Origin: Stentor coeruleus
Lineage: Eukaryota; Ciliophora; Heterotrichea; Heterotrichida; Stentoridae
Assembly (NCBI GenBank): GCA_001970955.1
Contig: MPUH01000460.1
Location: 1 to 52,825, forward strand
DNA: 52,825 nucleotides
Direction of reading: 5' to 3'
In this document: piece by piece, positions 21,206 to 30,789 of the stretch
Layout of the letters: each line of letters opens with the position of its first letter
How positions within the stretch are numbered: the stretch's first letter is position 1
Made by a program: the position numbers and the translations under genes
Notes under the pieces: generated by a model
Seen by the model: only the letters and a program-made list of their open reading frames with translations
The model's database searches: none
Told to the model about the DNA's origin: nothing

Positions 21206-23533
21206 ATGATAAAAGGTAACGAAGAACTCTATACTCATATATCTCGACCTATCCCCTTACTTCCAAGAAAAACCTATGAAGACGACAAAGCGCGCTCACA
21301 TCAAAAAATTGAGTACTTTCTATATAGAGATCTTAGGCAATTCACTTTTCATCATCATCTCACTCCAACAAACCCTTCAAATTCTCCATCATCCAATTTA
21401 TCAAAAGAAGTCCCAGAAATCCTCCTTCCAGATTATGAGTATTCCCCATATAGTTCTCCATCAATAATATATCATCGCGAGGCAAATAGCAAGTTTTTCG
21501 GCCCATGTTTGGTCAACTTAAACAAAATCATAAACAATGTTGATGGGTACTCGACCCCAATAAAACAAAATCGTATTATAAAAAACCTTTATAGCCCTGA
21601 TAAAAATAATAAAACTCTTGCTTTTGAAAGCCGATTCGAAAGTGGAAATCTAGACACGGCAATAAAAGTTTCAGAAACAGAATACAACCTTATTCTCCAA
21701 AATGATATTAACACCCTAGGCAACACCCAATGGTTTTTTTTTAGAGTGTCTAATACAACAAAAGCTCTTGAAGTGAAATTTAATATAATAAATCTTGGGA
21801 AATCTGAGTCACTATATAATGAAGGTATGCAAGTTTGTGTGTTTTCTGAAGAAGAGGAAAAAACTTTAGGGAATGGTTGGACAAGAGGTGGGTCAAATAT
21901 TTCTTACTATGCAAATGGGCTGTTAAAAACAACAGGAAAACCTTTTTACTCAGCTGTTTTCACATACAAATTCGCATATTCTAAAGATGTAGTGTACTTT
22001 GCATACTCATATCCCTACACATATTCCGATTTGATGAGGTATTTATTATATTTGGAAAACGATCAAAAGAGAAATAATTTTTTTATAAGGAAAATGCTAT
22101 GCAAAACTATTGAGGGAAATAGATGCGATTATTTAACTGTAACTGAAGGGGAGATTCCTGAGTATATGAAACACAGAAAAGGAGTTTTTATATCAGCCCG
22201 TGCACACCCTGGGGAAACTGTAGGATCTTGGATTGCCCATGGGGTTATCGATTTTTTAACTGGATCATCACAAGAAGCTCAGCTTTTAAGGGACAGGTTT
22301 ATATTTAAAATAGTCCCAATGCTTAACCCTGATGGAGTTATAAATGGGAATTATAGGACTAATCTTGCAGGTTCTGATCTAAATCGTAAATGGAAAACCT
22401 CAAGCAGTGTTATTCATCCAACTGTGCATTTTTCTAAGAAACTAATCAAAAACTTAGCTAAAGAGAGGCAAATCGACCTCATATGCGATTTACATGGGCA
22501 TTCTCGAAGCATGGGTCTTTTTATGTATGGTTGTAATAATGAGTCTTTTCCTCAAGAAGCAAGAATTTTCCCTTTGATTTTAGATAAAATATCCCCATTT
22601 TTCGAATATAAGCAATGTAGTTTCAAAATACAGAAATCTAAAGAATCTACTTTGAGGGTATCTATGTATAAAGATTTGAATATCCCTAATATTTTTACTA
22701 TGGAAGCATCATTTTGTGGGAATAATAATATTCAGTATGGGGTTAAAGAATTGTTGGATATGGGTAAAGACCTTTGTATGGCTTTACTTATATATTCTGG
22801 GAATTGTGATATTGGTAAACAGATGTCTATAAATAAAGAGCAAATATTAGAGGAATTGAATAATAATAAAGACCTTTTGCAGGACTGTGAAGAAAATGTT
22901 TCTGATAGCGACTCTAATCCTTCTGAAGACAATTTGGATAATGAGACTATTCTTACTTTACTACCTTCTCCTAAAAAGAAAATGCTTAAAAAGTCCAAAG
23001 AAAGGCACAAAAACAGCAAATCCACGAAACTCGAAAGAAAATCCTTATCTTCAAATAGAAAAACAGACAAATTCCCTACAAGAATAGAAATCAAACATAT
23101 GTCAATCAGCAAAAAAATCGATTTCAAAAAATGCGAAGAATGTGGAGAAATCATGCTTACGAACCATTTCTGTCAAAGAAAAGCCAAAAGTAGTCTGAGT
23201 GCAACTCCAAAAATCAAACAGAGAAAAATCATCAAAAGCTTTTCTACTATTGGAAGCGGACTAATCTATATGAATAATAAAGGAAAAACTGTAAGAGACC
23301 AAGCAACACAGACGGTTTTTGTTAGAAAACTACAGAATTCTGAGTCAAATTCTTTTTGTAATGTTTTAGCTATGCCTTCTCCAGTAAGGTATAGGATTGA
23401 TGCAAATAAACAAGGGAAATCAAATAAATTTCTAACTGATGTTGTGAATAATATGCATGTTTACCATACTTCTAAAGCTCTTGAGTCATTTCCATCTATA
23501 CTAGATATCAGCGGGAAGAAGTATAAATTATAG
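21206..23533 (+). CDS. Cytosolic carboxypeptidase (M14B, AGBL/CCP family), likely tubulin deglutamylase
   Basis: 775 aa. The N-terminal CCP domain (about 110-270) includes the family signature TQWFFFRVSNT. The zinc carboxypeptidase domain has all catalytic parts: HPGE (His334, Glu337), the substrate stretch NPDGVINGNYRTNLAGSDLNRKW, the third zinc His430 in CDLHGHSRSMGLFMYGCN, and the catalytic Glu500 in FTMEASFCG. These enzymes remove glutamates from tubulin tails and other proteins and set ciliary microtubule stability. The C-terminal 220 residues are Ser/Lys-rich and disordered, with one possible zinc-binding cluster (KKCEECGEIM, then HFC). Which subfamily (CCP1/4 or CCP2/3) cannot be settled by eye. 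It is a natural opponent of the TTLL ligase at 33617. Confidence 0.93.
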   Translation: MIKGNEELYTHISRPIPLLPRKTYEDDKARSHQKIEYFLYRDLRQFTFHHHLTPTNPSNSPSSNLSKEVPEILLPDYEYSPYSSPSIIYHREANSKFFGPCLVNLNKIINNVDGYSTPIKQNRIIKNLYSPDKNNKTLAFESRFESGNLDTAIKVSETEYNLILQNDINTLGNTQWFFFRVSNTTKALEVKFNIINLGKSESLYNEGMQVCVFSEEEEKTLGNGWTRGGSNISYYANGLLKTTGKPFYSAVFTYKFAYSKDVVYFAYSYPYTYSDLMRYLLYLENDQKRNNFFIRKMLCKTIEGNRCDYLTVTEGEIPEYMKHRKGVFISARAHPGETVGSWIAHGVIDFLTGSSQEAQLLRDRFIFKIVPMLNPDGVINGNYRTNLAGSDLNRKWKTSSSVIHPTVHFSKKLIKNLAKERQIDLICDLHGHSRSMGLFMYGCNNESFPQEARIFPLILDKISPFFEYKQCSFKIQKSKESTLRVSMYKDLNIPNIFTMEASFCGNNNIQYGVKELLDMGKDLCMALLIYSGNCDIGKQMSINKEQILEELNNNKDLLQDCEENVSDSDSNPSEDNLDNETILTLLPSPKKKMLKKSKERHKNSKSTKLERKSLSSNRKTDKFPTRIEIKHMSISKKIDFKKCEECGEIMLTNHFCQRKAKSSLSATPKIKQRKIIKSFSTIGSGLIYMNNKGKTVRDQATQTVFVRKLQNSESNSFCNVLAMPSPVRYRIDANKQGKSNKFLTDVVNNMHVYHTSKALESFPSILDISGKKYKL

Positions 23534-23576
23534 TTAATGTAAATTAGTTATTAAAGGTTTTTATATATAAATCATA

Positions 23577-24120
23577 ATGGCAGCAAAAGATGTGAAGAGG
23601 ATTGTGAACTTTATGGCTTATGCAGGTATCGCTAAGCCTACTGCCAAACTAGGACAGGCTCTAGGGCCTTTAGGTTTGAATATGGCTCAATGAATTATCT
23701 CAGAATATTCGACCTGAAGTCCCAATGGAGAGCTCGTCTTTCAGCATTTTATGATAAGACTTTCTTATTACTTGCATAAAAGAGTATAACTTTTATATGA
23801 AAAAGACTTATAAAATTGACGTACAAGGGCCACCTACAACTTGGATGATTAAAAAGGCTTCAAGATGCCCAAAAGGATCTCCTTCACCATATTTTAAATC
23901 TGCTGGGGTTATAGCTATAACAAGTATATATGAAATAGCTAAGGTTAAAAAGGAATTAGACCCAGCATTAAAGGATATACCTTTACAAAATGTATGCAGT
24001 GCATTTAGTATATAGCAAATTATAGGAACATGTAAATCCACGGGGATTTTGGTGATTGAAAATAGAGAAAAGCCTCCTTATTTGAGGATTACATCAGGAA
24101 GATTGGCCAAAAATAAATAA
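23577..24120 (+). pseudogene. uL11 ribosomal protein pseudogene (mitochondrial type)
   Basis: Starting at ATG 23577 the sequence reads as uL11: KPTAKLGQALGPLGLNMAQ, then a TGA. After a gap of about 10 residues come NIRPEVPM and, one frame over, RARLSAFYDKTF, then a stop. A partly repeated stretch (TTTTATGATAAGACTTT near 23748, TTTTATATGAAAAAGACTTA near 23789) leads to a third segment, MKKTYKIDVQGPPTTWMIKK to LQNVC, then a TAG and QIIGTCKSTG, ending at 24120. The last stop could be spliced out only with a GC-AG 15-mer (GCATTTAGTATATAG). The earlier shifts have no intron solution. So this is a decayed copy, and a working one should exist elsewhere in the genome. Confidence 0.85.
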
Positions 24121-24190
24121 TTTTAGCCTTTCTAACTTTTAGGCATTTTTTGTCTTGATTTTATCATTGATATTATAATTAATCATATAT

Positions 24191-24910
24191 ATGAACAAGT
24201 CTGTTGTATCAATACAAGAATCATTGCCTACAGAAAGCCATCATCAGTCTGTACTTAGAGCAAGTCAAGTTGGAGAAAATCGTTCTTCATATGCCACTTA
24301 TGTCAAATCAACTACAAATAACAGCATTAGCTCAGCTGCTTCTGGCACTGTTATAACCAAAACTTTAAGACTCCCACCAAAGAAGCCAATGCAAAGTAAA
24401 AATGAATTTGGGTTGCCCAAGTCTAATTCTGTGAAAAACATTCAACATCCGAAGGAATATAAGCAGAAATTGCAGGAAGTGCTGTCAAAAGAAAATAATT
24501 TGAGGATGAAAAAGTATGAAAGCTCTGGGATACTCCCACATGTTGCTAATGTATTAAGAAGGGACTCGATATTAGCAGTTGAGATGAACAGGAAGATGCT
24601 ACAGTTTAAGAAGGAAACCTATTTTTTAAAGTGTTTTTCTCAGAGAAACCTTGTTGTTACAGAAGCCTCTGCTTTCGAGATGGCCCAGTCTAAAACTGAT
24701 ATACGTAATAAAGTTCTTGAAGACTTACGTATGACTATTACTAATCAGCATATAAAACCTGTGGTTATTACTGCACGACGAGAGGAGCAGCCAGAAAAAA
24801 ATATCGATGAATTTATACAGTATGTTAATTGGCTATCAGGAGAAGGTAAGAAACAATATGAAGTTCAGCCTTTTTCATATAAAAAGCTCAAGTTCAAATC
24901 ATACAATTAG
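24191..24910 (+). CDS. Basic protein of unknown function
   Basis: 239 aa, Ser/Thr-rich and disordered in the first 80 residues (with TLRLPPKKPM), then mostly helical and basic (KEYKQKLQEVLSKENNLR, VEMNRKMLQFKKETYFL). No transmembrane segment, signal or known motif is visible. Continuous frame, good codon use and an ATG just after an AT-rich leader support a real gene. It may be a ciliate-specific cytoskeletal protein, but nothing in the sequence proves that. Confidence 0.65.
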   Translation: MNKSVVSIQESLPTESHHQSVLRASQVGENRSSYATYVKSTTNNSISSAASGTVITKTLRLPPKKPMQSKNEFGLPKSNSVKNIQHPKEYKQKLQEVLSKENNLRMKKYESSGILPHVANVLRRDSILAVEMNRKMLQFKKETYFLKCFSQRNLVVTEASAFEMAQSKTDIRNKVLEDLRMTITNQHIKPVVITARREEQPEKNIDEFIQYVNWLSGEGKKQYEVQPFSYKKLKFKSYN

Positions 24911-25250
24911 TCCTACAAACTTAAAGGATCTTTAATTAACAAATTAAGTCTATCACAAACGATAATGGACTATGTATACTTTACTAATATAAATAACTCT
25001 AAATTATAAATTCAGTAAAAATCATAAATTCTTTTATCAGCACCCTAATCAAACTTTAATCCAATCATTTAGCAATATTATATAATAATATATATAATCT
25101 TAAAATCTAAAAGGTATTTAAGATACTTTTGTACAGTATTACGAAAAATCTATTTCAAATAGAAAAAATATCATTTATGTCTTATTTTCCATATACACCT
25201 AATCTAATCTAACACCATTATTAAAACTCCAATCCTATATCTCTTAGCAT
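24911..25250. other. Intergenic, between convergent genes
   Basis: About 340 bp of AT-rich sequence with no ORF or repeat that I can support. Confidence 0.5.
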
Positions 25251-25832
25251 TTAATTTAAACTCTTCAACTTTTTCATTAAGTCCTGACAATCTTTAAAAA
25301 TCTTCTGCGTGCACACTGCCATAAACTGCACAAACTCTTTATAAAAAACATCATTACTAAACTCCCCAGTAGCTCTAACAAATATTTCTTTCAACATCTC
25401 GCTATAATCTGGTACACAATTCCCATAAGTTCTAAGACTACTATAAACTCCTTGAATTTGATCTAATAATTCATATAACACCCTTTGCCGCTCAAAAATA
25501 GCATTCTGTCTTTTATTTAGATCTTTGAACTTCTGCGCTCTAAATATCGCCTCAACAGATGGGCAAACCTGACTAACGAGTTTCTTAAACTCCATCATCA
25601 AACTCCTAACTTCAACTAAATAATAATAATCAGGATCCATTGGGGTATCTTTTCCAATCCCATGCTCATTATATACTGTTGGCATAGAATCTGGTACCCT
25701 ATCTCCACCTAATGGTACTGGAGTTGGGTCACCATTATGATATGTTTCACTTGATGGATCGAATTGAGCAACAAACTTCATCTCAGATTCAATATACATC
25801 TCAAACATCTCAGGTCTATTTTGCTCTTCCAT
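25251..25832 (-). CDS. Helical protein of unknown function
   Basis: 193 aa. The first 70 residues are acidic and extended with many Pro and Gly (GDPTPVPLGGDRVPDSMP), the rest mostly alpha-helical (YYLVEVRSLMMEFKKLVSQV, NKRQNAIFERQRVLYELLDQ). Two Cys lie in the last 30 residues. No signal peptide or membrane helix. Frame quality and amino-acid balance are those of a real gene. I do not recognise the family. It lies just downstream of the eEF1B-gamma gene on the same strand, 65 bp away. Confidence 0.7.
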   Translation of the reverse strand: MEEQNRPEMFEMYIESEMKFVAQFDPSSETYHNGDPTPVPLGGDRVPDSMPTVYNEHGIGKDTPMDPDYYYLVEVRSLMMEFKKLVSQVCPSVEAIFRAQKFKDLNKRQNAIFERQRVLYELLDQIQGVYSSLRTYGNCVPDYSEMLKEIFVRATGEFSNDVFYKEFVQFMAVCTQKIFKDCQDLMKKLKSLN

Positions 25833-25897
25833 ATTATAAATATATATTTTTTATGATGCATGTATATGAAAATCTATAATAATGAGAACTAAACTAT

Positions 25898-27121
25898 TTA
25901 TTTCCAGAAACGAATTACTTGGACAACAAGGCCATCAACAGTATCGTTGTCATTAACATTGCCCCAATAGTCTTCAATACGTTTTCTGTCGTTATCATTT
26001 TCCCAGTCAGCTTTGACTCGTTTACAGTACTCAAACTGAGGATGATCAAGGAGTCCTTGTAAGATTTCCTGACCTCTCCAAAGTAAGCAGCCTTTGATTT
26101 CGAGGCTTGGGGTTTCCCCATAGATTCCCATAACTCCAAATGAATACCTTCTAATGCTCTCCATTCTCTGGACGAACCCATCAAGTAAGTTTTCGAAAGG
26201 TACCATTTTCTCTCCTTCACCTTCAGCTTTTTCATAGTGAATAAACCATGCAGACCATCCAGCTTTGTCAAGTTTCTCCCAGAAATTAGGCATAACGCTC
26301 TTTCTGTCTTTAGTATTTGTAATGAGTTTCTTCCATTCATCTAATTCAAAAGTTGTTGGAGGTAGTAAGTCTAATGGGTTAACTGCTTTTGCAGCTGGTT
26401 TCTCCTCATCATCTTCATCAACATGCTTAGGTTGAGCTTTTTTCTCTTCTTCCTTCTTAGCTACAGGCTTAGGTGGTGGTTCAACTTTAGCTTGAGGGGC
26501 TGGTGCTTCTAATGCAACTTTAGCAAGTTTGACTGGTCCCCAAACACTGACAAACTGTGGAAGTCCTGAGACCTTAGCATACCAAGCACATAAAGCAGGT
26601 AAAGGCTTTCTATACTTTTCATCAAAAACAACTCTAAAAGCCCATGTCAATGCACAAGCAAGTGAGATATCAGCAATGGTCAGACTATTACCAACAATAT
26701 ATGGAGATTTTTTCAAGCGTTGTTCGACTATAAATAAGAACTTCTTAACGTCAGCCTGAGCTTTTTTAAGCTTCTCAGCATCAGTAGGTACTGTGCCGAA
26801 AACCATGTCAAGCCAAAGTTTAACTGGTCTATCAAGGTCGTCCTTTGAAGTTTCTAAGAACTCATCGACTAAAGCTATCACTACTGGATCTGCAGGGTAT
26901 AATGCATGGATTTGAGCTAATACCTTTAAAACAGGAGTAGAATGAGTGAAGAACCCAAACGGAGCTTCAAAGATCGGAGCTTGTTGGCTAAATGTCTGTT
27001 TTGCCAGTTCTTTAGCCCGTTGCTGCCAATCATGGTTGAATTCTACTGAAGCTCCGACAAGAGCTGCAGTCACTGCGATTTTGTTTCCTTCAGGATTTCC
27101 GTATTGGGTTAGGACCTTCAT
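25898..27121 (-). CDS. EEF1G: Translation elongation factor eEF1B gamma
   Basis: 407 aa with the standard three-part layout. Residues 1-75 are a thioredoxin-like GST-N domain, 90-200 a GST-C domain (KSPYIVGNSLTIADISLACALTW), 205-250 a Lys/Glu/Pro-rich linker, and 250-407 the EF1G domain (FWEKLDKAGWSAWFIHY, IKGCLLWRGQEI). It holds the eEF1B nucleotide-exchange complex that reloads eEF1A with GTP. Codon use is noticeably more GC-rich and regular than the neighbours, as expected of a highly expressed gene. Intronless. The C-terminus RFWK matches the short family ending. Confidence 0.95.
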   Translation of the reverse strand: MKVLTQYGNPEGNKIAVTAALVGASVEFNHDWQQRAKELAKQTFSQQAPIFEAPFGFFTHSTPVLKVLAQIHALYPADPVVIALVDEFLETSKDDLDRPVKLWLDMVFGTVPTDAEKLKKAQADVKKFLFIVEQRLKKSPYIVGNSLTIADISLACALTWAFRVVFDEKYRKPLPALCAWYAKVSGLPQFVSVWGPVKLAKVALEAPAPQAKVEPPPKPVAKKEEEKKAQPKHVDEDDEEKPAAKAVNPLDLLPPTTFELDEWKKLITNTKDRKSVMPNFWEKLDKAGWSAWFIHYEKAEGEGEKMVPFENLLDGFVQRMESIRRYSFGVMGIYGETPSLEIKGCLLWRGQEILQGLLDHPQFEYCKRVKADWENDNDRKRIEDYWGNVNDNDTVDGLVVQVIRFWK

Positions 27122-28310
27122 TTTTATCCACTCTTTATAACCCTATTTCTTAGGTGGGTATAGATTTGTTAGGGAAAGAGAATTTTATGAGTTTTATAAG
27201 GAAAAAAGAGTTTTTTTTTAAAGAAAATTTAGGCTTGTATCCTAAAATATCCATCTTTGACTTTTGTGTTACTAGGATTGTTGGATGTTTTTGAGGTTCA
27301 TTACCTGATGAGATCAAAAGCTGGATCTTCATTACGATTCGCTTGGAAGACAGATTTTGAACTTGGGACTGGGTAAGCATAGAATTTATCATATTTAAGC
27401 GCAAGGACAAGACGGGTGGAGAATTTTTTGATTTGGGTTTTAAGGAAATTTAGACGTTTGCCAAGGAGGATATTTATTCGGAATTAGTTATGGTTATCTT
27501 TTTCATCGAAATATTTTATGAAAGAAAATGCAGAGCGTACTATAAAACGGACAAATTTACTTAGACCTGAAGGAGGGGTTTTTGTAGGGAAAATTTTGGA
27601 AGGATTTAATAGGGATTTTGACCTGAAAAATGCGATGTGATGAAAATTGTATATGAGGAAATGTGAATTTTTTTGATCATTATTTTTTGGATTTAGTGTG
27701 TTGATATAATTAGGTAATGCTGAGGTAAATTGCTTGAGAATAAGTATGACTCATATTAAAATGAATTTGGTATATTTAATTATAGAACTCCGCACTTGGT
27801 CTGTTGAAATTGCATTTAAAAGTAAAATATCTTTTTAACCCTTCCTATACAGTTTCAAGTGAATACGGTAAACACTGTATAACACTTTTAAAAAGCTCTT
27901 TTTCCAAGCCAAAATTTTTCTACTAGCTTATTACATTCGTGTTCCTACTAAACGCCAGTCTATATTCTCATGTTTCAAATATCTACTATCATATTTCATA
28001 CCCTCATCTCTAGGATTTTGTAAATCTAAACAATTAAGCATTTTTTGTTATTAGTTTTATCAGAGGATCTTTTGGAGTCCCAATAACTGTTTCAGTACTA
28101 TCGATTTTTTCATGTAAGGCTAATCTAAATCCATTAGAGAATTTAGGACGTTTTCTTCTTCAGGGAAATCCATATGGTTTATATATAAAATATATACTAA
28201 AAATTGTTAGAATATAGAGAAAAAGATAAGAATTTGCAGTGGAAAGGATGATTATACGAGAAAATAAAGTTTTTGAAGGATTTTTTATGAAGGAATGCAT
28301 TTGATAAAAG
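27122..28310. other. Long intergenic region with weak coding remnants
   Basis: About 1.2 kb. On the minus strand 27301-27483 is open for 61 codons and reads protein-like (KYDKFYAYPVPSSKSVF) but has no ATG, and a stop cuts it off from an upstream open stretch. A second remnant is listed at 27931-28173. The bases next to the eEF1B-gamma start should be its promoter and leader. Otherwise AT-rich with no RNA gene seen. Confidence 0.5.
27931..28173 (-). pseudogene. Possible decayed small gene
   Basis: Three protein-like pieces lie in order on the minus strand: MDFPEEENVLNSLMD from ATG 28171-28173, then one frame over EKIDSTETVIGTPKDPLIKL, then back in the first frame MLNCLDLQNPRDEG and YLKHENIDWRLVGTRM to a stop at 27931. 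The amino-acid mix is unlike chance AT-rich translation. No canonical tiny intron joins the pieces, so I call it a likely pseudogene, or a real gene of about 80 aa damaged by two indel errors. Confidence 0.35.
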
Positions 28311-28520
28311 TTATCTTGCTTCGTATTGGGCCCCACCTGCCAGACGCTTTTTGTAAAAAATCCTGTAGCCACAACCAATGCAGTTTAGCTCGTCTCTAGA
28401 TGTGAATTCATTTTCCTTGCCGCACCAGCCGCAAATATAGCTGACTTTCTTCATGTTCATTATGCCAAGAGAACTGGGCTCATCACTTTTGCTGAGTAAA
28501 GATCTTTCTGTATCTCCCAT
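28311..28520 (-). CDS. RPB12: RNA polymerase I/II/III shared subunit RPB12 (ABC10-alpha)
   Basis: 69 aa. The zinc-binding core is YICGWCGKENEFTSRDELNCIGCGYRI, given here by its ligands Cys30, Cys33, Cys47 and Cys50, followed by YKKR and the C-terminal EAR that closely matches the DAR ending of RPB12. The first 22 residues are a variable tail, as in other eukaryotes. Internal Mets at 21 and 23 could also serve as starts. The subunit is required by all three nuclear RNA polymerases. It sits about 85 bp upstream of a membrane-protein gene on the same strand. Confidence 0.93.
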   Translation of the reverse strand: MGDTERSLLSKSDEPSSLGIMNMKKVSYICGWCGKENEFTSRDELNCIGCGYRIFYKKRLAGGAQYEAR

Positions 28521-28606
28521 TTTATATAGGATTGTTATAAGGCTATGCTAAAAATTTTAGTTTTTTGCAGCCTATTTTCCAATGTATTTACTAAATTATT
28601 TTCTAG

Positions 28607-29713
28607 CTAAGCAGTTCCGTAAAGTGTATGTACGTTTAAGCCTATCTTCCCATCATCATCAACTTCAATTTCTTCAGGTTCTTTTTTCCTTTGAAGTAAT
28701 CCTCCTGAAGATCTTGAAAACCTGTTTACGCAGTCATGAAACATTTCTTTTATCCCACTAAAGTCGATAGATTTCTCACTGAGCCTAAAATAAATCACTA
28801 GCCCAATACAAATCACCCCAAAAATAAATACAACTGTTGTAAGTGATATTGTACTTGTTGCTGTTTTCCCACACACTTTAAAGTAATGGATTTCCAGATC
28901 ATGATAATAAGGTAGTTCTATCACAAGTATCAGTTCTTCTTTAATCCCATCTTTGACAAGACAATTATATGTGATTGTTAATTCTAAAGGCTCCCCTTCG
29001 ATCCAGCCACTAGTTGCCATTGATCCTGTAATAACTGGATACATAACCTCATGGTCTGTAATTATATAAGGCTCCTTATAAAAAGCCCTATCAAATAGAT
29101 TGACATTATACATATAAATTGTAGTCACTACCTCTTGTGTTGGAACCAACCAATACTTATTTTTTACATTCCCATCAAAACTCTTTGTAACTACACCATT
29201 AGACACAATTTCCGATGATGTCTTACTAAAACCAATATTCAACCCTTCCTTTGTTGCAGTTGGTTCCCCACATACCTTAAGCCAATTTATGCTAAATGCA
29301 TCACAAGTAAAAGCTTTAAATGTTATATTCATATGAATAGTCGTCCCCCCATCACGATCAACACATTCTTGTGTAACCTTGTAAGCTGTATAATCTTTAA
29401 AGAGTCCATCAATTTTCTCATCAATTGTTACGTTCATAAACACCCATTTATGTTCATCATCTTTTTTTTCATCTTCATGATGGAATTCTGTTACTTCGAA
29501 TGTTGGTCCAAGTAAGTCAAGACCTTTGACATAGAAGTAGATTTCTCCTTCGGGTGGGGAAGATTTATATGAGGCATCATGATAATTCCAACCATCTTGA
29601 ACGACACCATTTAGTACAACGTTACCTATTCGATCTATATCGGTGCCGATATCAACTTGTGAGCAGAGGATTGCGTATGTTAGAGGAATTAGGAAGAGGA
29701 ATATTTTTGCCAT
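28607..29713 (-). CDS. Type I membrane protein, unknown
   Basis: 368 aa. A signal peptide (MAKIFLFLIPLTYAILC) is followed by an extracellular or lumenal region to about residue 290. It has paired Cys and several N-x-S/T sites (NVT, NIT), and the motif WLKVCG recurs as HYFKVCG near residues 146 and 285, suggesting two related beta domains. One transmembrane helix (about 293-313, TTVVFIFGVICIGLVIYF) is followed by a 55-residue cytosolic tail with a basic patch and acidic end. No known family is recognised. The doubled KVCG ending before the membrane looks like an internal repeat. Confidence 0.75.
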   Translation of the reverse strand: MAKIFLFLIPLTYAILCSQVDIGTDIDRIGNVVLNGVVQDGWNYHDASYKSSPPEGEIYFYVKGLDLLGPTFEVTEFHHEDEKKDDEHKWVFMNVTIDEKIDGLFKDYTAYKVTQECVDRDGGTTIHMNITFKAFTCDAFSINWLKVCGEPTATKEGLNIGFSKTSSEIVSNGVVTKSFDGNVKNKYWLVPTQEVVTTIYMYNVNLFDRAFYKEPYIITDHEVMYPVITGSMATSGWIEGEPLELTITYNCLVKDGIKEELILVIELPYYHDLEIHYFKVCGKTATSTISLTTVVFIFGVICIGLVIYFRLSEKSIDFSGIKEMFHDCVNRFSRSSGGLLQRKKEPEEIEVDDDGKIGLNVHTLYGTA

Positions 29714-29935
29714 TTATAGCCATGTTACTTTTAGGAGTTTTTGAGATATAAGGTTTATCTTAAGGGTTAGACTTAGAGAAAGTTGGGTTGAGATGTGAAT
29801 GATAAAGTTTAAAGGTAGTTTTAAGATTTTATAGGTGGATGATAAGTTTTTAAGGATAGGATAGAATAGATATTAGTTTAGGATTAAGAATAATGTACTT
29901 ATTTAAGTAGAACTTAAAGCTACTTAGCCTTGTAA

Positions 29936-30636
29936 TTAGGCAAGAATTTCTTCAGCCTTGAACTTTTTAATGATCTTCTCATCAGTCTTCCTCGCTCTCA
30001 CCTCAATCNAATTTCTTCAGCCTTGAACTTTTTAATGATCTTCTCATCAGTCTTCCTCGCTCTCACCTCAATCTCCTGGCAATACTGAGAAATTTCGCTT
30101 TTCCCTTTAATCCTCACAACCAAACAACACTCCCCAACTTCTTCATCAATTTTTACCTTACGAAACAGTGCTACCCCATCAGTTTTTACTTCCCCAACCA
30201 CAATTTTATCAACCCCATCTTTTTTCCCAACCAACACAACCTGAAAAGTTTCAAAGCTTTGCATATCAACCTTAACAAGATTCTTATCAGTTATTTCAGC
30301 CATTAAAGGAAATGTTTTCCCAACAATAATCCTATTAGGCAAATCGCTTATAACATTGACTTGCAGATCAGTAGCCCCATCTTGTAAACTTGCTTGAGTT
30401 GATGATATGTTATCAAATTCATTATCGATACTAGAAAACTTAGTCAAAATGTTTTCAATTGAGATATTACTAGTCTCTGATAAGGATTTTAAAATTTCTG
30501 GCTGATCTTTGATGTAAGATAATATTGAGCATAAAAGCCCGTTATGAGGACGGGTGTTCTCTAGAGCACGAGTGTTTTGCTTGTGGCAGTTGCATTGTCC
30601 ATCAAGCTGCTTACACAGTATGTTTATCTTACACAT
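29936..30636 (-). CDS. Hypothetical protein, Cys/His-rich start and beta-sandwich C-terminus; 3' end spoiled by assembly duplication
   Basis: The N-terminus carries closely spaced Cys and His (CKINILC, CNCHKQ) that might bind zinc. Residues 35-90 are helical. From about 90 a strand-rich Ig- or filamin-like domain follows (VNVISDLPNRIIVGKTFPL, SFETFQVVLVGKKDGV, GECCLVVRI), with a basic helical tail. The assembled sequence runs into an N at 30009 and a repeated 64-bp block. Removing one copy gives a clean end, KAEEI-LA-stop at 29936, and a 211-aa protein. So the real gene has no break. Filamin-like repeats also occur in the RCC1 gene at 46592. Confidence 0.7.
29945..30073. repeat. 64-bp duplication flanking an N: assembly artefact
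   Basis: Bases 29945-30008 are identical to 30010-30073, with a single N at 30009. Both copies begin AATTTCTTCAGCCTTGAACT and end CTCACCTCAATC. An exact repeat on both sides of an N is the mark of two overlapping contig ends joined without merging. Collapsing it restores the C-terminus of the gene above. Confidence 0.93.
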
Positions 30637-30789
30637 TTATTATAAAATGAAACACCTGGTATATATAAATCCCATTTCCATAGTGGATTTTTGTATTTAA
30701 TATATATATAGTTATATAAGATTTTAATTAGATTTCAAGCTTAGAATACAATATAAAATGCGTTATATATTTTTTTCATATTAAAAATC

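Noticed and set aside
23518-23550. 15-mer GTTAATGTAAATTAG at the end of the carboxypeptidase gene as an intron
   Set aside because: Splicing would only change the last residues and reach a stop at once. The GTTA start is off consensus.
27150-27410. 86-aa minus-strand ORF upstream of eEF1B-gamma
   Set aside because: It runs through the leader of eEF1B-gamma with a Lys/Phe-rich end and competes with another open frame. No recognisable protein.
27301-27483. ATG-less 61-codon open frame on the minus strand
   Set aside because: No start codon and no tiny intron joins it to an upstream exon. Possibly a remnant, not supportable as a gene.
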